In this document: positions 49,908-57,766 of the stretch, one piece after another
Layout of the letters: the number at the start of each line of letters is the position of its first letter
Position numbering within the stretch: the stretch's first letter is position 1
NCBI GenBank assembly: GCA_934718135.1
Contig: CAKUZW010000008.1
Span: forward strand, 36,895-100,894
DNA from: an uncultured Candidatus Melainabacteria bacterium
GTDB taxonomy: Bacteria > Cyanobacteriota > Vampirovibrionia > Gastranaerophilales > Gastranaerophilaceae
Direction of reading: 5' to 3'
Length of the DNA stretch: 64,000 nucleotides
Notes under the pieces: model-generated
The model's database searches: none
What the model was told of the DNA's origin: nothing
Seen by the model: only the letters and a program-made list of their open reading frames with translations
Position numbers and translations under genes: made by a program

Positions 49908-50054
49908 TTAGTGTACAAATTTTGCTAATATAATCATGAATACAATCATAACGCCCATAAAGATTATTGAACCTAATACTCCTGTGCCGTTGCTTTCATT
50001 AAAATGTTTGTGGTCAATGTTACGTTCCACGTTTGTATTTTCTAATTCAGACAT
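49908..50054 (-). CDS. 48-residue single-span membrane miniprotein
   Basis: A short frame with a strong AAGGAG six bases before ATG. The polar N-terminus (MSELENTNVERNIDHKHFNE) is followed by one membrane helix (GVLGSIIFMGVMIVFMIILA) and ends KFVH. No paralogue in the window. The size and shape recall small accessory subunits of membrane complexes, but no partner gene is adjacent. The strong ribosome binding site and the clean helix make it likely to be real. Confidence 0.65.
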   Translation of the reverse strand: MSELENTNVERNIDHKHFNESNGTGVLGSIIFMGVMIVFMIILAKFVH

Positions 50055-50146
50055 AGTTTTTCTCCTTATTATTCAAATTTTTCTACAACAAAGCATTTTG
50101 ACCTAAATATTTTCGGGTCAAATCTAAAATTTAGAATAATAAAGAG

Positions 50147-50530
50147 TTACGGAGCATTAGGTGATATTTCCGTTTGTGGGTAGTTATAATTGTTTGTGTT
50201 TTTATAATTTAAACCTGATTTATTATAGATATAAGTTAAAAGAAGTGAAAATTGATGATTTTCCGGACTTATACCATTTTTGAAGTTTGAAAAATTCGAA
50301 TTATTATCTTCTTTTTGAGATGCAAAAATAACTGAAGCATCGTTTTGATTTGCCGGAACAATATATTTTGCGGTAGTAGATTTCCCTTCAATGTATAAAG
50401 TTTGCGAACTTTCTGTTTGTATTGTGTTTATCTGAGATTGAATATCAACAGATTTAACCCCAATAGCATTTGCACTTAGAGTTACAAAAAACAAATATAC
50501 AATTAAAAATATTCTAATTACATGCTTCAT
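50147..50530 (-). CDS. Secreted hypothetical protein
   Basis: 127 residues with a clear signal peptide (HVIRIFLIVYLFFVTLSANA) and a polar Asn/Ser-rich mature part ending in YNYPQTEISPNAP. No motif recognised. The ATG has no strong ribosome binding site; a TATAAT-like sequence lies directly upstream, so the message may be leaderless. Divergent from the phosphatase gene at 50612 (about 80 bp apart). Confidence 0.6.
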   Translation of the reverse strand: MKHVIRIFLIVYLFFVTLSANAIGVKSVDIQSQINTIQTESSQTLYIEGKSTTAKYIVPANQNDASVIFASQKEDNNSNFSNFKNGISPENHQFSLLLTYIYNKSGLNYKNTNNYNYPQTEISPNAP

Positions 50531-50611
50531 TAATTTTATATTATATTAAATTTTTTATTTTGCAATTCCCCAATGTTTGAATTGTAACTTTTTTTATTAT
50601 ACGTTACTGTT

Positions 50612-51244
50612 ATGAGTAGATTGATTGGAATATCTGACATCCATGGTGAATATGACAAGCTTTGTGCCGTATTAGATAAACTTACACCCAAAAAAGATGA
50701 TAAATTTATTTTTATGGGGGATTATATTGATAGAGGTTCAAAGTCAAAAGATGTTGTAGATAAATTAATTGAACTTGGTGATTTTTGTTCTTGCGTCTAT
50801 TTAATCGGATCTCATGAATATGCCATGTTGCATGCCAATAGTGATGATTATTACAATTATTTGTTTTGGAATTATGGCGGAGATGCAACGGTTAAGAGTT
50901 ACGGCTCATTTGATAATATAATGAAAGTCCATGGTGATTTTTTCAAATCTTTAAAATTCTATCATATTGAAGGGAATTATTTATTTATCCATGCCGGCAT
51001 TCGTATTGGGGTTCCGCTAGAAGATCAAAGCGAAGAAGACATGGTTTATATCAGGTCGGAATTTTATAATAAAAAACATCATCTGCCATATAAAATAATT
51101 TTTGGGCATACTGAATTTGATACTCCGCAAGTTCAAGATGATAAAATTTGTATTGATACCGGTTGTGGAAAATATAAAAATGCTCCATTAACTGCAATTG
51201 TTATTGAAAATGGTAGTGAATATTTCGTAAATTCTGATATTTAG
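50612..51244 (+). CDS. PPP-family metallophosphatase with an altered GNHE motif
   Basis: 210 residues. Motifs: ISDIHGEYDKL, MGDYIDRGSKSKD, then IGSHEYAML where the family has GNHE or GNHD, and IHAGI and FGHTEFDTP for the later metal His residues. The Asn that normally binds the second metal and the phosphate is Ser here, so activity may be reduced or altered. Otherwise it resembles serine/threonine phosphatases and Ap4A hydrolases of the PrpE/ApaH type. No ribosome binding site; TATTAT lies 11 bases before the ATG (apparently leaderless). Confidence 0.82.
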   Translation: MSRLIGISDIHGEYDKLCAVLDKLTPKKDDKFIFMGDYIDRGSKSKDVVDKLIELGDFCSCVYLIGSHEYAMLHANSDDYYNYLFWNYGGDATVKSYGSFDNIMKVHGDFFKSLKFYHIEGNYLFIHAGIRIGVPLEDQSEEDMVYIRSEFYNKKHHLPYKIIFGHTEFDTPQVQDDKICIDTGCGKYKNAPLTAIVIENGSEYFVNSDI

Positions 51245-51321
51245 CTTCTTTTTATGGTGTATGGATGCAAAATTTAATTTTTATTGTGCATTGTTAGTGG
51301 ACAAGAGATAAAATTTTGGCA

Positions 51322-51352
51322 AAAATAAAAAGGGTTTTAAACCCTTTTTATA
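51322..51352 (+). terminator. Terminator after the phosphatase gene
   Basis: AAAAAGGGTTTTAAACCCTTTTTAT, compact stem with T run. Confidence 0.8.
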
Positions 51353-51362
51353 ATAAAAAATT

Positions 51363-51435
51363 TGCGCTTGACGCGATTCGAACGCGTGACCTATCCCTTA
51401 AAAGGGGAGTGCTCTACCTGCTGAGCTACAAGCGC
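51363..51435 (-). tRNA. trnK(uuu): tRNA-Lys (anticodon UUU)
   Basis: Minus strand: acceptor GCGCTTG/CAAGCGC (perfect), D arm GCTCAGCAGGTAGAGC, anticodon loop CTTTTAA on stem CTCCC/GGGAT (the outermost pair is a C-U mismatch), T arm ACGCG-TTCGAAT-CGCGT, discriminator A. CCA is not encoded. Confidence 0.95.
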
Positions 51436-51548
51436 ATATTATCTATTTATATTTCTTTCAGCTATCTCGGTGACATCCACCGCGTGTACTCATCATAACA
51501 AGAACATTTTTAAATGTCAACACTTTTTTTGAATAATTTTTTTAATCA

Positions 51549-51580
51549 CTATAAAAAAATCCGCAATTGGCGGATTTTTA
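51549..51580 (-). terminator. Terminator starting in the stop codon of the XRE gene
   Basis: On the minus strand AAAAATCCGC-CAATT-GCGGATTTTTTT; begins within the TAA of the gene 51578-52138. Confidence 0.8.
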
Positions 51581-52138
51581 GTCGATTTGAGTATATTTTT
51601 TAGCACATTCGAACATTGAGTTTATCAGTGCTGCATTGTTATTCAAATTCATTCCGTTTGTTTCAAGAACTTGTTTTACACGTTCTTCCCAAATATTATA
51701 GATGTCATTTTTATCAAGTTCTAAAATTTGTCCGATTGTGTTGAGCTCTTTAAAATCTATTGGAATTGGGTAAGCTCCTCGTAGCATGTCGACAATTTCA
51801 ACTCGCTTTTTCCTCGGGAAAGATTTTAAAAATGTCACAATACTCATCTTTTTGTCATGTAACATGCTTTTCAACAGTTCAATGGTATCGTCTTTTAGGA
51901 TAGGTTCTTGCGGAATTTTGTATTCTTCAAATTCTTCCGGTTCAATATCCATGACTGTTGCAATCCTTTCCAGTGTTGTGCTCCTTGTTGAAAAAGGTAT
52001 TGTTTCATCTATAAGATTGTAAACATAAGATAGTGTAACTCCTATCATTTCGGCAAAATCTTTTTTATGAAGAGAGTTTTTCTCTAAAAATTTTGCAACT
52101 TTTTGTGAACTTTTTTCTTCTGTAATTTTATTTTTCAT
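51578..52138 (-). CDS. XRE-family transcriptional regulator, longer type
   Basis: 186 residues. N-terminal helix-turn-helix (KKDFAEMIGVTLSYVYNLIDETIPFSTRSTTLERIATVMD), then a helical region without recognised ligand-binding domain. AAGAGGTAG precedes the ATG. It is divergent from pth. Unlike the three small XRE genes it does not face a prepilin. Its targets are unknown. Confidence 0.8.
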   Translation of the reverse strand: MKNKITEEKSSQKVAKFLEKNSLHKKDFAEMIGVTLSYVYNLIDETIPFSTRSTTLERIATVMDIEPEEFEEYKIPQEPILKDDTIELLKSMLHDKKMSIVTFLKSFPRKKRVEIVDMLRGAYPIPIDFKELNTIGQILELDKNDIYNIWEERVKQVLETNGMNLNNNAALINSMFECAKKYTQID

Positions 52139-52288
52139 AAATTCTACCTCTTTTTTATTATTTTTTCTTAATTTAGTTATTTTTTATCATTTTGTTAAGC
52201 TTAATCTTTCTATTCCATTACGGTAATATTTATTTACGTTAAAATACTAAATATAAGTAGCAATAAAATAATGAAGGAACTTTATAAT

Positions 52289-52846
52289 ATGAAATTAGTT
52301 GTAGGTTTAGGTAATATTGGAGAAAAATACTGTTTCACTCGTCATAATGCAGGTTTTATGGTTGTTGATAAATGGGCGATAATGAATGATTTAACTTTTA
52401 AAGAAGAAAAGAAGCTAAAGTGTTTCATGACTAAATTCAAGTACGGAATGGAAGATGTAATGCTCATAAAACCGACCACTTTTATGAATTTATCAGGTGA
52501 GTCAGTTGCTCTTGTTATGAATTATTATAAAATTGATGTTGAAGATATTATTATTGTTTATGATGATTTGTCTTTAGAGCTTGGTAGAATCAGATTTAGA
52601 CCTGACGGTTCTGATGGTGGACACAATGGAATAAAATCTGTAATAAAGAGTGTCGGAACCTCTAAAATTGCACGTTTAAAAGTTGGTATCGGCCCTCAAC
52701 CGCCGGTTCCTGCGGAAGCGTTTGTGTTGCAAAACTTCTACAAAGATCAGTTGGAATCTTTGAAACCCGTATTAAAAACTTCTATTGCCGGACTAGAGTA
52801 TTATTTTGATAATGGAATGCAAAAAACTCAAAATAAATTCAACTAG
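52289..52846 (+). CDS. pth: Peptidyl-tRNA hydrolase
   Basis: 185 residues. Frees tRNA from stalled peptidyl-tRNA. Seen: VVGLGNIGEKYCFTRHNAGF with the catalytic His and the Asn that holds water, PTTFMNLSGESV and YDDLSLELGRIRFRPDGSDGGHNGIKS. The ATG at 52289 is chosen because AAGGAAC lies nine bases before it; an ATG 18 bases earlier would contain that site. Intact. Confidence 0.95.
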   Translation: MKLVVGLGNIGEKYCFTRHNAGFMVVDKWAIMNDLTFKEEKKLKCFMTKFKYGMEDVMLIKPTTFMNLSGESVALVMNYYKIDVEDIIIVYDDLSLELGRIRFRPDGSDGGHNGIKSVIKSVGTSKIARLKVGIGPQPPVPAEAFVLQNFYKDQLESLKPVLKTSIAGLEYYFDNGMQKTQNKFN

Positions 52847-52847
52847 A

Positions 52848-52876
52848 TTGAATAATCCGGGGTTTAATGATATAAT
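52848..52876 (+). promoter_or_regulatory. Promoter of the TPR gene
   Basis: TTGAAT starting within the pth stop region, 17 bp spacer, TATAAT; then AAGGAG before ATG. Confidence 0.7.
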
Positions 52877-52916
52877 AGTTTATGCATAGAATCGAGATAT
52901 TAAAGGAGCTATATAA

Positions 52917-54332
52917 ATGAGTTTACAATTGGCAGAACAGTTTGAAGCAAACGAACAATATGAAGATGCTTATCGTGAATATAAAAAAGTTTACGAACAA
53001 AGCCCTGATGATTTGGGACTTTTAGAAAGACTTGGTCACTTGTCTTTGATTTTGGATAATCCGGAAGAAGCGGCAGGTTATTATAATGAAATTATTAAAA
53101 GAGATGTGACAAATCCGCTTGCTTATGAACAATTGATGTCAATTTATGAAAATACTGATAAATATAAATATTATATTTATAGAGGAAACAAAAATTCAAT
53201 TGAAGGTAAATTGGATTTTGCGATAAGTGACTTTAAAAAAGCTCTTCATGCAGCATCTGAAGAAACTCAAATCGTTATGACTCGTTTAACTCTTGCAAAC
53301 TTATATCGTCAAGCCGGACAAAACTTGAAAGCGATTGATGAATATAATGTGATTTTAGAGTATGACAATTTGCACGAAGAAATATTTTTGCAATTGGCTG
53401 ATATCTATTTGCAAGATGAAGCTTATTCAAGTGCAATAGACGCTTTAAACCGTGCTATTAAAAAAGGCTTTGATACTGATAGAATTCATGAAGCTTTGGC
53501 TGCTGTTTATTTAAAAAGCGGAGATGCTAAAAAAGCTATTGAATATACAAAAGATGATCTATTAAAAATTCAATGTATGCTTGAGATTGGACAAGTTAAA
53601 GAAGCTTATGAAAAATTGAATTCATTGCCTGAAGAATTAAAAACCTCTCCAAAATACTTTACTCTAATGGCTCAATATTGTTATTCGGCTAAAGATTTTG
53701 AAAAAGCTCTTATGTATATTGATGAATATAATAAAATTCAACCAAATTCACCTCTTACATACCAAATGCGAGCTTTAGTTTACGAAGAGCAAGGGGATGA
53801 ATATAACGCTCACGTAAACTGGGGTAAATACAATATTCTTCGCAAAAATATTGATATTGCGATTAATGAATTTTTAAATGCAATTCAAATGCGTGATGAT
53901 GATATTGATTTGATGTTCACTTTGGCAGGATTACTTACTGATAATGGTGAAGTTAACCATGCCGCTGAATATTATGAAAAAATCATCAAGCGTGATCCTA
54001 AAAACAAAGAAGCTTTAGCAAAGTTGGCTCAATTCAGAGAAGGAATTGGGGATTACAGAATGCAAGTTGCATATTTAGAAAAAATTGTTGAAGTTGATCC
54101 TAAGGATTTAAAGGCTCTTAAAAATTTGGCAAGAGCTTATGAAAGAATTAAGGCAAATGCTAAAGCTATTGAAACTTATAACAAATATTTAGAACTTGTT
54201 AAAGATCCGGTTGATTACAAAATGGCAAAGGAAAGACTCGACAAACTTGATTCTGCTGCCTCTGGAGAGGGTGAGGAATCTGAAGGTCTGCTTGATAAAA
54301 TTATCGGATTTTTTACAAAAAGTGGGATGTAA
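52917..54332 (+). CDS. TPR-repeat protein
   Basis: 471 residues made almost entirely of about eleven TPR units (for example EANEQYEDAYREYKKVYEQSP and ALAKLAQFREGIGDYRMQVAYLEKIVEVDP), ending in a short acidic linker and GLLDKIIGFFTKSGM, an amphipathic or weak membrane-binding end. No signal peptide, so cytoplasmic or peripheral. It is probably a scaffold; partners are unknown. Strong AAGGAG and promoter. A terminator follows. Confidence 0.85.
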   Translation: MSLQLAEQFEANEQYEDAYREYKKVYEQSPDDLGLLERLGHLSLILDNPEEAAGYYNEIIKRDVTNPLAYEQLMSIYENTDKYKYYIYRGNKNSIEGKLDFAISDFKKALHAASEETQIVMTRLTLANLYRQAGQNLKAIDEYNVILEYDNLHEEIFLQLADIYLQDEAYSSAIDALNRAIKKGFDTDRIHEALAAVYLKSGDAKKAIEYTKDDLLKIQCMLEIGQVKEAYEKLNSLPEELKTSPKYFTLMAQYCYSAKDFEKALMYIDEYNKIQPNSPLTYQMRALVYEEQGDEYNAHVNWGKYNILRKNIDIAINEFLNAIQMRDDDIDLMFTLAGLLTDNGEVNHAAEYYEKIIKRDPKNKEALAKLAQFREGIGDYRMQVAYLEKIVEVDPKDLKALKNLARAYERIKANAKAIETYNKYLELVKDPVDYKMAKERLDKLDSAASGEGEESEGLLDKIIGFFTKSGM

Positions 54333-54366
54333 TTTTACATTAACTTTTATCACATTTTTGCAAAAA

Positions 54367-54391
54367 AGAAGCCAAATGGCTTCTTTTTTTG
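54367..54391 (+). terminator. Terminator after the TPR gene, merging into the next promoter
   Basis: AGAAGCCA-AATGGCTTCT followed by TTTTTTT and directly by GTATAAT (54391-54397), the -10 box of the transporter gene. Confidence 0.85.
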
Positions 54392-54431
54392 TATAATTAA
54401 ACAATAACAGTTTATTTATATAAGGGGCAAA

Positions 54432-55715
54432 ATGAGTAGATTTGTAGGAATTTTGGGTATTATATTTATCTTTGGAATAGCATATTTGATGTCAAATAAC
54501 CGTAAGGCGATAAACTATAAAACAGTTGGAATGGGATTTTTACTTCAAGTGTTACTTGCTGTTTTTGTTTTTAAAGTTCCAATTGGTGAAAAATTGTTTA
54601 TGGCAATTGGGTTGTTTATTCAAAAATTGTTGGTATTTGCAACTCAGGGCGGAAAGTTTGTATTTGGCGGTTTAATGAGTGATAAATTCACTGAAATTTT
54701 TACGTCAGGAGGCTCAATTTTTGCACTTCAATTGATTTGTTCAATGGTATTTATGATGATACTTGTTAATATCCTTTATTATTACGGCATTATGCAAAGA
54801 GTTGTTGCTGTTTTGGGTAAAGGCATGAATAAATTGTTAGATGTGTCCGGAGCTGAGGCTTTATCAAATGTTGCAAGTGCTTTTGTTGGACAAATAGTTG
54901 CCCAAATTATGATTAAACCGTATTTGGCAAATCTTACAAGATCTGAACTTTTAGCTTCTATGGCAGGTAGTTTGGCGTGTATATCAGGAGCTACAATGCC
55001 TATTTATATTGCAATGGGAATTCCTGCTCAATATTTGTTAGCTTCTTCAATTATGGCTGCTCCGGGGGCTTTAGTTATTTCAAAAATTGTTTATCCTGAG
55101 GTAAACGAACCTGAAACAAGCAAAGATTTTAAAATTTCTGTAAGTAAACGCCATAGAACACATATCAATGTTTTTGATGCAATCTCTTCAGGTGCGTCAG
55201 AAGGTATGAAGGTTGGGATTAATGTTGTTGCCATGATACTAGCTTTAGTAGCATTAGTTGCAATGATTGACTGGTTCTTGGGTGGATTTGGACATTTTGT
55301 AGTGAAGTATCTTCATTTTAATCTTACCTCCATTGGCATGGATTTAAACAGTTTGTCTTTAAACATGATTTTAGGCAAAATATTTGCTTTGTTTGCGGCT
55401 TTAATGGGTGTTCCTTTGAAGGAAGCAACTACGGTTGGCGGTTTGATGGGTACAAAACTTGTTTTAAATGAAATGGTTGCGTATATGGATATGACAAATC
55501 CAGCAGTTCATTTGAGTCCTAAGTCCTTTTTGATTGCAAGTTTTGCACTTTGCAGTTTTGGTAATTTAGGTTCAATTGCAATATTGCTTGGAGGTATTGG
55601 TGAACTTGCTCCAAATCAAAGAAAAAACTTAGCAAGGTTGGGGGTTCGAGCTTTGATTTGTGGAACTTTGACCTGCTATATGTCCGCAGCTATTGTTGGA
55701 ATCTTATTTAAATAG
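54432..55715 (+). CDS. Concentrative nucleoside transporter (NupC/CNT family)
   Basis: 427 residues, about ten membrane helices. Seen: the N-terminal helices with QVLLAVFVFKVPIGEKLF, GGSIFALQLICSMVFMMILV, GMNKLLDVSGAEALSNVASAFVGQ (substrate site), ISGATMPIYIAMGIPAQYLLASSIMAAPGAL and the C-terminal CSFGNLGSIAILLGGIGELAPNQR. It imports nucleosides with Na+ or H+. AAGGGGC lies before the ATG. Substrate range is not decidable from sequence. Confidence 0.92.
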   Translation: MSRFVGILGIIFIFGIAYLMSNNRKAINYKTVGMGFLLQVLLAVFVFKVPIGEKLFMAIGLFIQKLLVFATQGGKFVFGGLMSDKFTEIFTSGGSIFALQLICSMVFMMILVNILYYYGIMQRVVAVLGKGMNKLLDVSGAEALSNVASAFVGQIVAQIMIKPYLANLTRSELLASMAGSLACISGATMPIYIAMGIPAQYLLASSIMAAPGALVISKIVYPEVNEPETSKDFKISVSKRHRTHINVFDAISSGASEGMKVGINVVAMILALVALVAMIDWFLGGFGHFVVKYLHFNLTSIGMDLNSLSLNMILGKIFALFAALMGVPLKEATTVGGLMGTKLVLNEMVAYMDMTNPAVHLSPKSFLIASFALCSFGNLGSIAILLGGIGELAPNQRKNLARLGVRALICGTLTCYMSAAIVGILFK

Positions 55716-55740
55716 TCATTATTTAAGTTTGTTAACATTT

Positions 55741-55768
55741 TTTACATTTTATTTTTTTAGGATATAAT
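55741..55768 (+). promoter_or_regulatory. Promoter of ribF, leaderless
   Basis: TTTACA, 16 bp spacer, TATAAT (55763-55768); the ATG is at 55775, exactly where transcription should start. No Shine-Dalgarno. Confidence 0.65.
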
Positions 55769-55774
55769 TATAGT

Positions 55775-56677
55775 ATGGAAATTATTCGAGAACTTAAAGA
55801 AATTCCAAATTTATCATTAGCACTAGGCTTTTTTGATGGTGTTCATCTTGGACATCAAGCTGTGATTTCATGTGCTGTTGATTTTGCAAAAGAAGCGGGT
55901 ACTAGATCTGCCATTGTGACTTTTCAAGAACATCCGTTTTGTTATTTCAAGGGCGTTTCTCCTAAATATATTTTGACTTTGGAAGATAAGTACAAATATA
56001 TGGAAGAGTTGGGTGTGGATTATGTATTTGAACTTGATTTTGCATCAATTTGTCATTTGGCTCCATCTCAGTATTTGGAAGATGTTCTTGTTAAATATTT
56101 TTCACCAAAAGCTATATCAACAGGGTTTAATCACCATTTTGGCGTTGATAAATCCGGAGATGTTAAATTTTTGTCAGATAACCAAGGTCGTTTTGATTAT
56201 TTGTATTTTGCAACTCCTCCTCAATCAATTTATGGTGATGTGATTAGTAGCACTGCAATAAGACGTTATATTAAAACGGGATCTGTTTATATGGCTCAAT
56301 CAATGTTGGGCAGAAAGTTTTCAGTTTCAGGTTCAGTGATTAAAGGAAAACAATTAGGAGCAAAAATAGGTTATCCGACTGCAAATATTATTTATCCTTT
56401 AGATATTATTGAACCTCCTTATGGTGTTTATGATGTTGATGTAGAACTTGATGACGGTCATGTATATAAAGGTTTGGCGAATTTTGGTGTTGCTCCTACT
56501 GTTTCTAATGACGGTATTTGTACTTTAGAAGTGCATTTGTTTAATTTTAGGGGTGATTTATACGGAAAGAATATAAAAATTAGCTTTAATAAAATGATTA
56601 GACCTGAAATTAAATTTGCAAATATTGATGAGTTAAAAACTCAAATTGATATTGATGTTCAGTCTTTGTCATTTTAG
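55775..56677 (+). CDS. ribF: Bifunctional riboflavin kinase / FAD synthetase
   Basis: 300 residues. N-terminal FMN adenylyltransferase domain: ALGFFDGVHLGHQAVI (HxGH), ISSTAIRRYIKTG; C-terminal riboflavin kinase: KQLGAKIGYPTANI and APTVSNDGICTLEVHLFNFRGDLYG. It makes FMN and FAD. The shared terminator at 56700-56738 separates it from convergent fabI. No riboswitch precedes it; the message appears leaderless. Confidence 0.95.
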   Translation: MEIIRELKEIPNLSLALGFFDGVHLGHQAVISCAVDFAKEAGTRSAIVTFQEHPFCYFKGVSPKYILTLEDKYKYMEELGVDYVFELDFASICHLAPSQYLEDVLVKYFSPKAISTGFNHHFGVDKSGDVKFLSDNQGRFDYLYFATPPQSIYGDVISSTAIRRYIKTGSVYMAQSMLGRKFSVSGSVIKGKQLGAKIGYPTANIIYPLDIIEPPYGVYDVDVELDDGHVYKGLANFGVAPTVSNDGICTLEVHLFNFRGDLYGKNIKISFNKMIRPEIKFANIDELKTQIDIDVQSLSF

Positions 56678-56699
56678 ATAGTTTAAAAAGTTATAAAAA

Positions 56700-56738
56700 A
56701 AGAAAACCCTCAACATTTCGTTGAGGGTATGTTTTGCT
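56700..56738. terminator. Bidirectional terminator between ribF and fabI
   Basis: ACCCTCAAC-ATTTC-GTTGAGGGT; on the minus strand a long T run follows, on the plus strand a shorter one. Confidence 0.85.
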
Positions 56739-56769
56739 ATAAGTTGTTTACAAATATAAAAAAGAATAA

Positions 56770-57579
56770 TTATAATTCAACGTTGTTTGAAATGATATCC
56801 ATTTCTTCTGCTGACGCGTAAGCAGAGTGGCATCCGCAATCTACATAGATAACTTCACCTGTTGTACCTGTAGATAAGTCAGAAGCTAGATATAAACCTG
56901 CTTTACCAACATCTTCAAGAGCTACATTACGTTTCATTGGGGCTCTTAAAACAGCAGCTTTAAGCATTTTTGAAAATCCACTGATACCCATTGAAGCTAG
57001 TGTTTTAACAGGTCCTGCAGACAAGCAGTTTACACGAATTCCTTTTTTGCCTAAGTCAACAGCCAAAAATCTCATTGTAGATTCTAATGCTGCTTTAGCT
57101 ACTCCCATTACATTGTAGCTTGGAACAGAAAGGATTGAACCAAGATATGTCAATGCGAAGATTGATCCGCCTTCATTCATAATAGGTTCTGCGTTACGAG
57201 CAATTGTAACAAGAGAGTATGCACTAACACCTAATGCTGTATCCCAACCGTCTTTAGATGTTTCGATAAATCTACCCATTAAATCTTCTTTTTTAGCAAA
57301 TGCAACAGCATGAACTACGAAGTCTAATTTTCCGTAAACTTTTTCACATTCTGTAAAAACAGCTTTTACTTCATCTTCTTTTGTTACATCACAACTCATG
57401 ATGATTTTAGCTCCCATGCTTTCAGCAATAGGTTTAACTCTTTTTTCCATAGCTTCACCTGCATAAGTGAACGCAATTTCAGCTCCTGCATCGTGTAATT
57501 GTTTTGCAATTCCGTATGCAATTCCGTGAGTATTTGAAACTCCGAAAATTACACCTTTTTTACCTTTCATTAAATCCAT
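56770..57579 (-). CDS. fabI: Enoyl-[acyl-carrier-protein] reductase (NADH)
   Basis: 269 residues, atypical short-chain dehydrogenase fold. It carries out the last reduction of fatty acid elongation. Seen: GVIFGVSNTHGIAYGIAKQL (nucleotide loop), the catalytic Tyr-x6-Lys in YLGSILSVPSYNVMGVAKAALE, and RVNCLSAGPVKTLA. The region after the active site has the GISGFSKML loop. It ends in NNVEL. A single-gene transcript with its own terminator. Confidence 0.95.
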   Translation of the reverse strand: MDLMKGKKGVIFGVSNTHGIAYGIAKQLHDAGAEIAFTYAGEAMEKRVKPIAESMGAKIIMSCDVTKEDEVKAVFTECEKVYGKLDFVVHAVAFAKKEDLMGRFIETSKDGWDTALGVSAYSLVTIARNAEPIMNEGGSIFALTYLGSILSVPSYNVMGVAKAALESTMRFLAVDLGKKGIRVNCLSAGPVKTLASMGISGFSKMLKAAVLRAPMKRNVALEDVGKAGLYLASDLSTGTTGEVIYVDCGCHSAYASAEEMDIISNNVEL

Positions 57580-57766
57580 ATTAAAATCTCCCTAATCTTA
57601 TCTATCTACCATTTAATTTTAACAAAAAGAAATTTTAAGTGCAAATTATCTTTCATTCTAAAAGTTAATGTTAACAAATGTAAATAAATCTCAAAGTGTT
57701 GAAATTAGGCGGTTTCAAAATTTTTTATATATATAAGAGAGTTAAAAATTTGGAGAGCTTTAAGAA

